DNA from: E44-bin32 sp034430595
GTDB lineage: Bacteria > Chloroflexota > Anaerolineae > Anaerolineales > E44-bin32
DNA length: 64,000 nt
NCBI GenBank assembly: GCA_034430595.1
Contig: DAOUEL010000092.1
Coordinates: 1-64,000 of the forward strand
Direction: 5' to 3'
A model generated the notes under the pieces. The model saw only the letters and a list, made by a program, of their open reading frames with translations, had not been told where the DNA came from and made no database searches. Numbering within the stretch: position 1 is the first letter of the stretch; each line of letters starts with the position of its first letter. Below, in pieces: positions 41,641-50,835 of this stretch. The position numbers and the translations under genes were made by a program.

Positions 41641-42230
41641 TGCTGCTCCTCGACCAGGCGCTCGAGATCGGCTTTGATATCCTGTGATGAAGTGTCAAAA
41701 CTGTAATTCGTCACTAACCTTCCGGACTTATCAATTACGAAGACTCGTGCGGTATGGGTCATCAAATATTGTTCGGGGTCCGAATCGGGGTCTACCGCAG
41801 CATAAACTCCGTATGCGGCCAGAATCGGGTCAAGCGCTTCGGGTTCAGCCCGCAATCCGATGAAATCGGAGCTGAAGCGGCCCAGGTACGCCTTTAAGAC
41901 TTCCAGGCTGTCCCGTGCTGGATCCACCGTTACGAAAACAGTACGCACCAGCGCCGGGTCGATATTGGCGTTCGAGACGACCGACCGCAATTGGCCAAGA
42001 GTGGCGGGGCAAATATCGGGACAGAACGTATATCCGAAATAGAGCATGATCACATGGCCTTTTTCTCCGCTCAAGGTGAAATCCCCACCGTCGGTCGAGG
42101 GCATGGTGAAGTCGGGGGCTGGACCAGGGTTCTGGTAGGGGCTACCGTGGAAGGGAGCCTCGGAAATGCCGCATCCGGCGATCGATCCGATGGCTAACAG
42201 AAGAAGCAATGCGGGCAGGTAATATTTCAC
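41637..42230 (-). CDS. SCO1/SenC family copper chaperone
   Basis: A 197-residue lipoprotein (signal peptide ending SIAGC) with a thioredoxin fold. The copper/redox site is C-P-D-I-C in GYTFCPDICP near residues 70-74, with the distal His in MTHTARVFVID near 160. Sco proteins reduce and metallate CuA of cytochrome oxidase. It is the first gene of the leftward operon (sco, PCuAC, YtkA-like, polyferredoxin, FixH-like), facing the cox operon whose CuA subunit is the likely client. Confidence 0.95.
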   Translation of the reverse strand: MKYYLPALLLLLAIGSIAGCGISEAPFHGSPYQNPGPAPDFTMPSTDGGDFTLSGEKGHVIMLYFGYTFCPDICPATLGQLRSVVSNANIDPALVRTVFVTVDPARDSLEVLKAYLGRFSSDFIGLRAEPEALDPILAAYGVYAAVDPDSDPEQYLMTHTARVFVIDKSGRLVTNYSFDTSSQDIKADLERLVEEQQ

Positions 42231-42381
42231 GCAGGTCCTTCAACGTTTTTAAGCGGCCCGGTGATTCTAACATACCTGTTTCAAAGTGATTTACGGCGAG
42301 ATCAAGAACTGTTCCAATCGAGCAGGGTTGAATTAATAAGCAGGAAGGGGGTGTCAGTTATGGTAAGTTAACATTCGCCAA

Positions 42382-42390
42382 TGGTATAAT
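42382..42390 (+). promoter_or_regulatory. Extended -10 promoter before the xerC-like gene
   Basis: TGGTATAAT is a perfect extended -10 element, 37 bases before the GTG start. No -35 match lies at the right distance. Confidence 0.55.
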
Positions 42391-42426
42391 CGGACACGAC
42401 CGGTAGCTACCTTTCAGGGAGACTAC

Positions 42427-43284
42427 GTGCACGCTTCGATCGAGCGATTTCTCCAGCATCTCAGCACCGAGCGCGGCGCCTCCAATAACACGATTCAGGC
42501 TTACCGCACGGATTTAGTCCAGTTCCAGCGTGTTATGCAGACCCGTGGCAGTGCCGACCTCGATCCCAGTGTGCTGACAGGTGAACTGGTAGGTGGTTAC
42601 GTCGATTGGTTGAAGATACAGGGATACAAACCGGCCACAATCTCACGCAAAATTGCCAGCACACGCTCATTTCTGAATTTTCTGGCTGACGAGCAGGGCT
42701 TCGCGTTTCATGGGATGCTTTCACAGCTGGAGGCTCCCCCGCCGGAAAGGACCCCCCCTCTAACGCTTTCAAAGCGTGAAGCGCAGGATTTGCTGCATGC
42801 CCCCAGGAACCAGAGCTCACCGGGCGCACTGCGTGACGCAGCTATCCTTGCAGTGCTATATGAAACCGGCTTCCGGGCAACCGAAGTCGTCGCCCTTGAA
42901 CTGTCTGACCTTGATCTCGCTGAACGGATGATCTGGCGGCCGCCGAAGCGGCTCGTTTGGCGCTCGATCGAAAATTCAGAGCCGCAGCTTCGAAAGTACT
43001 TGATTGAAGGGAGACCACACCTGCTGCGCACACCCGCCGAAACGACGCTCTTCTTGAACTTACGTGGTCAGCAGCTCAGCCGGCAGGGGTTATGGCTGGT
43101 CGTCAAGCGTTGGGCGGCAGAATGTGACCTTGATCCCGCTCTCTCTCCGCACACCTTGCGTCATACGCGTGCGCGTGATTTGCTCTCCGCAGGAAGTACG
43201 CGCCGGGAGGTGCAGGAATTTCTAGGCCTGGCCAGTCCAAACGGTGTGCGCGTCAAGCCCAGGCCTTTCGTTGAGGAGGATTAA
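42427..43284 (+). CDS. XerC/D-like tyrosine-recombinase homologue lacking the catalytic Tyr
   Basis: A 285-residue protein with the two domains of XerC/D: a SAM-like N-terminal DNA-binding domain (about 1-90, IERFLQHLSTERGASNNTIQAYR) and a catalytic-type domain. The first Arg is R150 in ETGFRATEVV, and the H-x-x-R box is H242 to R245 in PHTLRHTRA. However, the position of the third conserved His/Trp is Leu (L268 in FLGLAS), and no Tyr occurs in the C-terminal 90 residues; the frame ends VRVKPRPFVEED. The nucleophile is therefore absent, so strand cleavage as in dif recombination is not expected. GTG start with GGGAG upstream. It lies 5 bases before the PNP gene. A frameshifted C-terminus is possible but the junction looks clean. 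Confidence 0.8.
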   Translation: MHASIERFLQHLSTERGASNNTIQAYRTDLVQFQRVMQTRGSADLDPSVLTGELVGGYVDWLKIQGYKPATISRKIASTRSFLNFLADEQGFAFHGMLSQLEAPPPERTPPLTLSKREAQDLLHAPRNQSSPGALRDAAILAVLYETGFRATEVVALELSDLDLAERMIWRPPKRLVWRSIENSEPQLRKYLIEGRPHLLRTPAETTLFLNLRGQQLSRQGLWLVVKRWAAECDLDPALSPHTLRHTRARDLLSAGSTRREVQEFLGLASPNGVRVKPRPFVEED

Positions 43285-43289
43285 ATTCG

Positions 43290-44123
43290 ATGGAGTTCTT
43301 GACCGAAGCCAATATTAATGAGGCGGTCCAGGCCCTTCAAGCTCAGACAGATTTCAAACCGCGCATCGGCATGATACTGGGTTCGGGGCTGGGTCCGCTG
43401 GCAGACTCCGTATCCGATCGCACAATTGTTGACCCTGAACAAATCCCTGGCTGGCCGCTTTCAACCGTAGTTGGGCACTCAGGGGTGCTGGTCCTTGGAA
43501 CCTTGGAAGGGCAGCAGGTCTTTGTTATGCAAGGCCGGGCTCATTACTATGAAGGCTATTCCATGCCCCGGCTAGGACTCCCGGTACGCGTAATGCAGCG
43601 TCTGGGTATCGAGATCCTGATCGTCACGAACGCTGCCGGTGCAGTAAACCCCGAGTATGAACCAGGAGAGCTGATGTTGATCTCCGATCATATCAACCTG
43701 ATCGGCATAGGCGGGTTAAATCCGCTGCGGGGGCCGAACCTGGAAAGCTTTGGGCCACGTTTCCCGGACATGAGCCAGGCGTATGACTCCAAGCTGAGGG
43801 AAACGGCTCGAGAAGTGGCCAAATCGAATGATATTCCGATGCAGGAAGGGGTTTATGTCTGTCTGGCCGGGCCGTCTTTTGAATCTCCGGCCGATCTGCG
43901 ATTCCTGCGCGGCATTGGGGTTGATGCAGTCGGCATGTCGACCGTGCCAGAGGTTATCGTTGCACGGCACGGTGGAACGCGTGTCCTCGGTGTTTCGGGG
44001 ATAAGCAACAAGGCAAATCTTGATGGGAAGACGGTGACCACCCACGAGGAAGTCCTGGAAGCCGGCGAGGTGATCGTACCCAGGCTTACGAGCCTGATTC
44101 GCGGGGTTCTCAAATCAGTCTAG
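43290..44123 (+). CDS. punA: Purine nucleoside phosphorylase
   Basis: A 277-residue cytosolic enzyme of the trimeric PNP family, cleaving inosine and guanosine with phosphate for purine salvage. Phosphate-site motifs are GSGLG near 31-35 and the HSG motif in VVGHSGVLVLG, R in GRAHYYEGY; base-binding residues are in NAAGAVNPEY, AGPSFESPAD and GMSTVPEVIVARHGG with the conserved Glu and Met. SNKAN follows. GGAGG overlaps the end of the XerC-like gene 5 bases upstream, so the two are probably co-translated. Confidence 0.97.
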   Translation: MEFLTEANINEAVQALQAQTDFKPRIGMILGSGLGPLADSVSDRTIVDPEQIPGWPLSTVVGHSGVLVLGTLEGQQVFVMQGRAHYYEGYSMPRLGLPVRVMQRLGIEILIVTNAAGAVNPEYEPGELMLISDHINLIGIGGLNPLRGPNLESFGPRFPDMSQAYDSKLRETAREVAKSNDIPMQEGVYVCLAGPSFESPADLRFLRGIGVDAVGMSTVPEVIVARHGGTRVLGVSGISNKANLDGKTVTTHEEVLEAGEVIVPRLTSLIRGVLKSV

Positions 44124-44138
44124 CTCAGTCGGTCGGTG

Positions 44139-44837
44139 ATGAAAGAATTCATTCTCAGCATCGAAGCATTCCAATCCTGGATCTACCTTTCGCTTGGGCT
44201 GACAGGCCTGATTTATGCCTTATCCGTCCTGCGTGCATACCGGGAGCTGCGCGCATCCGTATTTGGCCTGGAACGCGAACGGGCTCTACGGCGCATCACG
44301 CGCTCTGGTGCGATGCTGATCCTGATCGTTACCGGGCTGAGCGCAACCTTCGTCATCTCCACCTTCGCCAGTCCGGCGATCCCGGCTTCCGCCCGACCAA
44401 CTGCCCTGCCCACCGTCTCACTGCTAGCGACACCCCTTGGCCGGCCCGACGCAGTGGATGCATCATTTATGACCGCAACGCCGATCGTCGCCTCCGCCAT
44501 CGACAGTGCCGGCTGTGCTAACGAGCAAGCAACCATCACCTCTCCCCAGGCGAACTCGACCGTGCGAGGAGAAATTCAATTTCTCGGTGTTGCCAATATC
44601 GAAAATTTCGCCTTCTATAAGCTTGAGTATCATGATTTGCGCCCCGAAAGCACCTGGTTAGCTATCTGGGCCAGCAACATTCCCGTATGTGCGCAGGGCT
44701 GCCAGGAGCCTGAGCTGCTCGGGACCTGGGATACGACACTGGTTCGTTCCGGGCAGTACGCCGTCCAGCTGGTTGTGACCGATACGCGAGGAAACGCGCC
44801 GCTGCCCTGTCAGATCCTGCTCCAGGTCGTACCATGA
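44139..44837 (+). CDS. Membrane-anchored hypothetical protein with extracellular Ig-like domain
   Basis: About 232 residues. Two helices (about 12-32 and 55-77) flank a basic cytosolic loop; a low-complexity Ala/Pro/Thr-rich stretch follows; residues about 125-232 form an extracytoplasmic beta-rich domain (ITSPQANSTVRGEIQFLGVANIENFAFYKLEY ... GQYAVQLVVTDTRGN split over strands) with several cysteines that may form disulfides. Similar modules are frequent in Chloroflexota as surface proteins of unknown role. ATG at 44,139 chosen; a GTG lies 3 bases earlier. It lies between PNP and an acetyltransferase. Confidence 0.6.
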   Translation: MKEFILSIEAFQSWIYLSLGLTGLIYALSVLRAYRELRASVFGLERERALRRITRSGAMLILIVTGLSATFVISTFASPAIPASARPTALPTVSLLATPLGRPDAVDASFMTATPIVASAIDSAGCANEQATITSPQANSTVRGEIQFLGVANIENFAFYKLEYHDLRPESTWLAIWASNIPVCAQGCQEPELLGTWDTTLVRSGQYAVQLVVTDTRGNAPLPCQILLQVVP

Positions 44838-44865
44838 ACGCAAGCCGGAGGTATGGTGGCTGGTA

Positions 44866-45408
44866 ATGATTGATCAAAGTGCAATTCGACAGGCGATATC
44901 GAGTGATATCCCGAAGTTAATGGCCATGGACCATGGTGTGAACACGGATCATGTCTGGCAGCTCGCTCTTCAGCGGGGTTCGGGTGAGGTCGGGGGGGTG
45001 TTTCGCGAAGTAAGGCTGCCGCGCCCGATGCGAGTGAATTATCCCCGTGAACCTCAAGACCTGGCCGACGTATGGACCCAGCGGGCGGCGCTGCTCCTGG
45101 CCGAAACCGGCGAGACGCCATTGGGTTATCTCTCGCTGATCGATGGTCCAGCCTTCCGTTCAGGCTGGGTACTTGATCTGGTCGTCGATCTGCGCTACCG
45201 GCGACAGGGTGTGGCCTCCCAGCTATTGAGTGCCGCGAAAAGCTGGTGCCGGGAGCGCGGCAGGGAGCGGATTTTCATCGAGATGCAATCCAAGAATTTT
45301 CCTGCCATCAGCCTGATGAAGAAATCAGGGTTCAGTTACGTGGGATACAGTGATCATTACTATCCCGACCAGGATATCGTGATCTTCTTCGCTCGTGAGC
45401 TGAGTTAG
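44866..45408 (+). CDS. GNAT family N-acetyltransferase
   Basis: A 180-residue cytosolic acyltransferase of the GNAT fold. The acetyl-CoA pyrophosphate loop is RYRRQGVASQLL near residues 110-121 (R/Q-x-x-G-x-G/A), preceded by strand beta4 GWVLDLVVD and followed by the C-terminal RIFIEMQSKNFPAISLMKKSGFSYVGY with the N-x-A-x-x-L-x-x-x-x-G-F pattern of RimI-like enzymes. The substrate is unknown; it could modify protein N-termini or small amines. Confidence 0.85.
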   Translation: MIDQSAIRQAISSDIPKLMAMDHGVNTDHVWQLALQRGSGEVGGVFREVRLPRPMRVNYPREPQDLADVWTQRAALLLAETGETPLGYLSLIDGPAFRSGWVLDLVVDLRYRRQGVASQLLSAAKSWCRERGRERIFIEMQSKNFPAISLMKKSGFSYVGYSDHYYPDQDIVIFFARELS

Positions 45409-45425
45409 GGACAGTCCATTCAACC

Positions 45426-47336
45426 ATGATTGCTCCATTGCTTGTTCTGAACCAGATTCTGACCGCGGGCAATACGATCACGGCTTTCTCACTGCTCCTC
45501 TACGCGCTGACCTTCAATTTGCGTGAGCGGGTAGCGCGCGCCTTAGCGGTCCTGTTGCTGTGCGTTACGGTGGTCTATTTTGGTGATGTCCTGGTCGCAA
45601 CCTCCGGACCATCAGCTGAGACCGAGATCTGGCTGCGCCTGCAGTGGGTTGGAATTAGCTTTGTCCCGGCCGCATACCTGCAGCTCTCTGATTCGTTGCT
45701 TGCGGCCACCGGCCGTCCATCCCGAGGCAGGCGTTCACGTGTGGTCTTGATCAGCTATGTCCTTGGTGGGATAGCAATGGGGATGGTCGCATTCTCGCAT
45801 GAACTCGCCGGTCATGTCGTATACACTGATTCTGCCGCATATCTTCAACCCCACGCCTATTTCTACGTCTTTACACTTTTCCTGATCGTCGACCTGACAT
45901 TCGCCGGTTTGAATTTCTGGCGGGCTTACAAGCGGTGCCTGACACGCTCCAGCCGGCGGCGAATGCGCTACTTGATGGCAGGCTCGTTGGGACCGCTTCT
46001 CGGTGCTTTCCCCTTCCTAATGCTTGGGGGGAGTGGCTTTGTCGGCGCCGGCGTATTCTTCTGGGGCATCTTGATCATCATTAATGCCTTTGTGGGCGTG
46101 CAGTTGATTCTCATGGCTTATGCGGTTGCCTATTTTGGCGTTGATTACCCGGACAGGGTGGTTAAAAGCCGGCTTTTTCAGTGGATCTTGCGTGGCCCGA
46201 TCGTTGCTTCCACTGTTTTAGCGATTACGGTCGTCGTGAACCGGGTCGCGGTGCTGCTCGGCTACCAAAACAGCCGCGCGGTCCCCTTTACCATGGTCGC
46301 TTCCCTGCTTCTATTGCAATATCTATTTACATTCATCCGGCGCCCGATCGAACGCTGGTTCTTTTACGGCGAGGATCGAGATGATATGGCGCGGCTGCAG
46401 CTGCTGGAGGAACGTTTGCTGACGACCGGTGACCTGCGGCAATTCCTCGAATCAGTACTAAACGCGATCTGTGACCTGGTAGGGATTTCATCGGCTTTCA
46501 GCGCAGTTGTCGGGCCGGAGGGGCTTGAACTAGAGGTGGCGGTCGGCCCCGATGACCCGCTGCGCGGCTCGAAGGAACTGCCCCCACTCCTAGTGACAGA
46601 CGAGACCGTTGAATTTGAAACCCTGGGGACGGTTTTCATCTGGGATGTTTACTGGCTGATTCCGCTGCGCCTGGCCAACCCAACTGAGGTGATCGGATTT
46701 CTTGGGCTGCGATCGCGTGATGGTGCGCCGAATTTTACTTCGGACGAGGAGCAGCAAATAAAAACGCTCGTGGATCGGGCTGCGGTTGCCTTGGCAGAGA
46801 AGAAGCTCCAGCGTGAGGTCTTTGCCGTCGTGGATCGGCTTGTGCCCCAGGTTGAGACGATTCAGAAGATTCGCGCCGAGGCGCGCTATGCCGGATCGGA
46901 AGCCCTGACAGCAGCGATAGAGGGCATAGGATCGGAGGATGAACTTACCGAGCTCGTACGAGAGGCGCTTGGGCACTACTGGGGTGGGCCACGTTTGACA
47001 CAGAGTCCGCTGCTCGGGTTGCGGGTGGTGCGCCTTGCGCTGGACGAACACGATGGCAACCCGGTGAACGCACTGAGGGCGATTTTGCGCAGTGCGATCG
47101 ACCACACCCGGCCGGAAGGAGAAAGGCGTTTTACCGCGGAGTGGATGCTGTACAATATTCTCGAATTGAAGTTCCTGCAGGGTCGAAAAGTGCGTGATGT
47201 GGCGAGCAAATTGGCTATGTCGGAGGCGGATTTATATCGAAAACAGCGTGTAGCCATCGAGGCCGTCGCTGAAACGATCACCTCAATGGAACGAGAAGCG
47301 GTTGCGATCAGGGACGATGAGGAAGGAGGAGTCTGA
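45426..47336 (+). CDS. 7TM-GAF-HTH membrane regulator
   Basis: A 636-residue protein. The N-terminal half (about 1-300) has seven to eight helices resembling the N-terminal 7TM region of histidine kinases. A GAF-like domain (about 330-475; QLLEERLLTTGDLRQFLESVLNAICDL, then PLRLANPTEVIGFLGLRSR) follows. The C-terminal 120 residues end in a helix-turn-helix (LQGRKVRDVASKLAMSEADLYRKQRVAIEAV) like those of sigma-factor region 4 or bEBP-type ends. There is no kinase or cyclase domain. It may be a membrane-tethered one-component regulator or may act through a partner. Target genes are unknown. Confidence 0.7.
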   Translation: MIAPLLVLNQILTAGNTITAFSLLLYALTFNLRERVARALAVLLLCVTVVYFGDVLVATSGPSAETEIWLRLQWVGISFVPAAYLQLSDSLLAATGRPSRGRRSRVVLISYVLGGIAMGMVAFSHELAGHVVYTDSAAYLQPHAYFYVFTLFLIVDLTFAGLNFWRAYKRCLTRSSRRRMRYLMAGSLGPLLGAFPFLMLGGSGFVGAGVFFWGILIIINAFVGVQLILMAYAVAYFGVDYPDRVVKSRLFQWILRGPIVASTVLAITVVVNRVAVLLGYQNSRAVPFTMVASLLLLQYLFTFIRRPIERWFFYGEDRDDMARLQLLEERLLTTGDLRQFLESVLNAICDLVGISSAFSAVVGPEGLELEVAVGPDDPLRGSKELPPLLVTDETVEFETLGTVFIWDVYWLIPLRLANPTEVIGFLGLRSRDGAPNFTSDEEQQIKTLVDRAAVALAEKKLQREVFAVVDRLVPQVETIQKIRAEARYAGSEALTAAIEGIGSEDELTELVREALGHYWGGPRLTQSPLLGLRVVRLALDEHDGNPVNALRAILRSAIDHTRPEGERRFTAEWMLYNILELKFLQGRKVRDVASKLAMSEADLYRKQRVAIEAVAETITSMEREAVAIRDDEEGGV

Positions 47337-47435
47337 AACAGGAATACTTGCACAGTGGGGGGAATTGGGTATTCTACGTCCACGCTGGAAAAGGTACTCA
47401 GTTGGCATGTGAGCTATGGGATAGAGGTCTAAGTT

Positions 47436-48461
47436 ATGAAAATGGAAGAAGATCCTACTCAAAGGTTGGGGGGGCAAGACCCGCCTCCGCTTGACGAGTC
47501 ATGGTGGGAAGCGGTCATGGAAGAGGCCGAGCAGCAGCAGGTTGTCTCCATTCCGCACGGCGAGCCGAACTTCGAACCTCGTTCGTTCCAACAAGGTGAT
47601 CCGCAGGATTGGGCCTGGGCGCGAAACCTGTACGAGGCCGACGATGTAATTACGCTGCCGGTCGTGGGATACAACCGCGGCGGCGTCCTGGTTGAGGCGC
47701 GCAGTTTACGGGGCTTTGTACCAGTTTCTCACCTGTTGGCTGTTGAGCCAACCGCCGAAGAAGCCGAACGTGACGAGCAAATGGAATCGCTCGTTGAGCA
47801 GGAATTGAGATTAAAAGTGATCGAATTCGATCCTGATCGGGGTCGATTGGTGTTTTCGGAACGAGCTGCACAGGCAGGACCGGGCCGAAGGATGGAACTA
47901 CTCTCTAACCTGAAACCCGGTGATCGGGTGCAGGGCAACGTGACGAACATAACCCGCTTCGGTGTTTTCATCGATCTTGGCGGCATTGAAGGATTGATAC
48001 ACGTATCTGAGCTCTCATGGGGGCGGGTCAGGCACCCAGCGGATGTCGTCCACTGTGGTGAGAACCTGGAAGTCGAAGTCCTTTCTGTTGACCAGGATCA
48101 CGATCGAATTGCACTGAGCTTGAAAGAACTCCTACCTGATCCCTGGCGGCAGGTGGAAGAACGCTATTCGGTCGGTGAGATCGTCACCGGGCGGATCACG
48201 AATGTTGTCAAATTCGGGGCGTTCGTCGGGATCGAGAATGGCCTGGAAGGCCTGATCCATGTCTCAGAGCTGTGCGATGGTAATTTTCTGCACCCACGCA
48301 ACGTCGTCCGGGAGGGCGACCAGGTCAGGGTGCGCATCATCAATATCGATGCAGGCGAACGCAGGCTGGGCTTGAGCCTCCGCAGCGTTCCGCAAAGCGA
48401 GTCCGAATCGGATGAAATGACAGCCAGTGGTGAACCGTCTGAGGTTTATCCAGCTGGTTAA
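47436..48461 (+). CDS. S1-domain RNA-binding protein (short ribosomal S1-like)
   Basis: A 341-residue cytosolic protein with three OB-fold S1 domains at about 68-148, 165-236 and 251-322. The second and third are canonical (GDRVQGNVTNITRFGVFIDLGGIEGLIHVSELSW split; GEIVTGRITNVVKFGAFVGIENGLEGLIHVSEL split), the first is degenerate. Proteins of this size serve as ribosomal S1 equivalents or RNA chaperones in many non-proteobacteria. The acidic N-terminus (about 1-60) is probably disordered. Ribosome site AGAGG precedes the ATG. Confidence 0.9.
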   Translation: MKMEEDPTQRLGGQDPPPLDESWWEAVMEEAEQQQVVSIPHGEPNFEPRSFQQGDPQDWAWARNLYEADDVITLPVVGYNRGGVLVEARSLRGFVPVSHLLAVEPTAEEAERDEQMESLVEQELRLKVIEFDPDRGRLVFSERAAQAGPGRRMELLSNLKPGDRVQGNVTNITRFGVFIDLGGIEGLIHVSELSWGRVRHPADVVHCGENLEVEVLSVDQDHDRIALSLKELLPDPWRQVEERYSVGEIVTGRITNVVKFGAFVGIENGLEGLIHVSELCDGNFLHPRNVVREGDQVRVRIINIDAGERRLGLSLRSVPQSESESDEMTASGEPSEVYPAG

Positions 48462-48539
48462 TCTCATCTTGTGTTGTTGAGCCGGGTGCGCATGTACGCG
48501 TGCCCGGCCGTTCCTTTGTAAAGGGTACAGCGAGCGTCC

Positions 48540-50777
48540 ATGAACAATCTGAACGAGACGCCACCAGAATCGGATCAGGAAAGATCAACCGTCGGTGCCG
48601 GTTTCGGCTGGCTGTTGCTTGAGAGGCTTTTCGCGTATCTGGACGACCTGCTCGTGATCCTGCTGAGCGCGGCGGCACTGATTCTCACGCTCGGCCTGAC
48701 CGGGTTAACCCGCGGTGGGATCATCGACCCGCCGGCTGAACTGCTATTGGGCTGGTTCGGCTGGGGGAGTTATCTCTTCCCGCTTGCCCTGATTTTGATT
48801 GTCATCTACATGATCCGCAGCCGCTTGATGAGTATGCGTTCTGAAATTCACTGGCTGCGCGTGATCAGCCTCGAAATAGCCTTGTTCGCGATGCTGGGAC
48901 TGCTCTCGCTCCTCGATGGGCTTGATCTGCCGCGTGCGGAGATCGGGGAGGGGGGCGGCATCGTCGGATGGGGCCTGGCTTCGCTCTTTGTAAGCCTGGT
49001 CGGAAAAGTGGGGGCGGCACTGATCCTGGTCATCATCGCATCGGCCGGATCGCTGCTGGCTTCCGGCGGGTTCATCGATAGCTTGATGCGCCGGCGACGA
49101 GAGCCCACTTATATGGCGACCCAACCCTCCGAAGCTATGCCCGGAGCTGTAAAAGAAACCACTCTGCCTGGCCAGGAGGCACCACCAACCAGCATCCGTT
49201 CTCTTCGCAGCCTGCCCCGCGCATATCGTAAGAACTTTCGGGTGGAAACCCATGTTGAAGACATTTCGAAGAGAGCTCAGGCAAGGGACGAGCGCCTTCC
49301 ACCGCTTGAGATTCTCGAAACAGGCCGAATGGCCACGGTCACCGCGAAGGAGATCAACCTCGCAGCAGGCTTGATTGAGAAAACGCTGGCTGATTTTGGT
49401 CTACCAGCAAGAGTAATCGATTTTCGAACCGGTCCGGTCGTGACACAGTTTGCGGTTGAACCGGGTTATCTCGAGCAGGAGGGGCAGGAGGGCGAGGTCC
49501 GTCGCCACAAAGTGCGCGTATCGCAGATTTCAAGCCTGGCGAACGATCTTGCGCTGGCACTATCCGCGCCTCGGGTGCGGATCGAAGCACCCGTCCCCGG
49601 CCATGCCTACGTCGGAATCGAGGTTCCCAACCGCAGGCCGGCTGTAGTCCGTTTGCGACCAATTCTAGAAACGGATGCATTTCAATCAGTCTCCTCTCCA
49701 CTCGCCATCGCCCTGGGGCGGGATGTTGCCGGACAGGCGGTGGCGGCTGACCTGGCTGCCATGCCGCACCTGCTGATCGCGGGGACGACGGGTTCGGGTA
49801 AATCGGTTGCAATCGCTTCGCTGACCTGCTGCCTTACGATTAACAACACCCCGGATGATCTGCGCCTGGTCATGATCGACCCGAAAATGGTCGAACTTAT
49901 TCGCTTCAACGGCTTGCCGCATCTGATTGGGAAAGTGGAGACGGATCTTGACCGGATCATCGGTGTCCTGCGTTGGTGCACGGTTGAGATGGATCGACGT
50001 TACCGGCTGCTGGAGGCGGCCAAGGCTCGTGATATTGAGATGTACAACCGCCGGGTTCGCCGCAGACCGGATGCCGAACGCCTGCCAAGACTGGTTGTTC
50101 TGATCGATGAACTGGCTGACCTGATGATGATGGCGCCTGATCAGACCGAGCATACGTTGGTCCGTCTGGCACAGATGGCGCGTGCAACGGGAATCCACCT
50201 AGTCGTAGCAACTCAGCGTCCAAGCACGGATATCGTGACGGGCTTGATCAAAGCCAACTTCCCCGCGCGCATCTCTTTTGCAGTCGCCTCCAGCATCGAT
50301 TCGCGGGTGATACTCGACACCCCCGGGGCTGAGACGCTGCTTGGAAAAGGTGACATGCTGTACCTTTCGCCCGAAGCCGGCGCCCCGGTCAGGCTGCAGG
50401 GGGCTTTGGTAACGGACGAGGAGATCGAACGCCTGATATCAAACTGGCAGAAGGAATTAGGGGACGAGATCGAAGATGACGAACAGCCGCCCTGGGAAGA
50501 ACTGCTCATCAAACAGGCCGCCCTGGAAGACCGGGATGAAATCCTTGAGGCGGCGATTGAGCTCGTTAGGGAAAGAGGCGAAGCGAGTGCTTCACTGCTC
50601 CAACGCGCTCTGCGGGTAGGTTATCCGCGAGCAGCACGATTGATGGATGAATTAGAAGAGCTCGGTGTCGTGGGCAGGGCACAAAGCGGGGGGCGGACGC
50701 GGGAAGTCCTGATCAGCGAAGACGAAAATCCGCTCGCTCCAGCCGATGATGATGACCAGGACGACGCAGATGCTTGA
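48540..50777 (+). CDS. ftsK: DNA translocase FtsK/SpoIIIE
   Basis: A 745-residue septal DNA pump for chromosome segregation. Four to five N-terminal helices (about 20-185) anchor it; a short linker replaces the long Pro/Gln linker of Escherichia coli. The motor has Walker A GTTGSGKS near residues 416-423, Walker B LVVLIDELADLMMM near 520, and the FtsK RASTD-like segment MARATGIHLVVATQRPSTD. The gamma winged helix that reads KOPS-type sites is at about 665-725 (SASLLQRALRVGYPRAARLMDELE). Acidic tail. It sits near the XerC-like gene but not adjacent. Confidence 0.96.
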   Translation: MNNLNETPPESDQERSTVGAGFGWLLLERLFAYLDDLLVILLSAAALILTLGLTGLTRGGIIDPPAELLLGWFGWGSYLFPLALILIVIYMIRSRLMSMRSEIHWLRVISLEIALFAMLGLLSLLDGLDLPRAEIGEGGGIVGWGLASLFVSLVGKVGAALILVIIASAGSLLASGGFIDSLMRRRREPTYMATQPSEAMPGAVKETTLPGQEAPPTSIRSLRSLPRAYRKNFRVETHVEDISKRAQARDERLPPLEILETGRMATVTAKEINLAAGLIEKTLADFGLPARVIDFRTGPVVTQFAVEPGYLEQEGQEGEVRRHKVRVSQISSLANDLALALSAPRVRIEAPVPGHAYVGIEVPNRRPAVVRLRPILETDAFQSVSSPLAIALGRDVAGQAVAADLAAMPHLLIAGTTGSGKSVAIASLTCCLTINNTPDDLRLVMIDPKMVELIRFNGLPHLIGKVETDLDRIIGVLRWCTVEMDRRYRLLEAAKARDIEMYNRRVRRRPDAERLPRLVVLIDELADLMMMAPDQTEHTLVRLAQMARATGIHLVVATQRPSTDIVTGLIKANFPARISFAVASSIDSRVILDTPGAETLLGKGDMLYLSPEAGAPVRLQGALVTDEEIERLISNWQKELGDEIEDDEQPPWEELLIKQAALEDRDEILEAAIELVRERGEASASLLQRALRVGYPRAARLMDELEELGVVGRAQSGGRTREVLISEDENPLAPADDDDQDDADA

Positions 50778-50835
50778 CGGTCGAATGAAGCAGGGGTAGC
50801 ATTCAGCCTGATCCGTGCGGTGGAGAACTCCCGGC

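Noticed and set aside
42427..43284. XerC-like gene as the integrase of the 21.7-kb region
   Set aside because: It lies 20 kb outside the bounded region, lacks the catalytic Tyr and sits in a housekeeping context with PNP.
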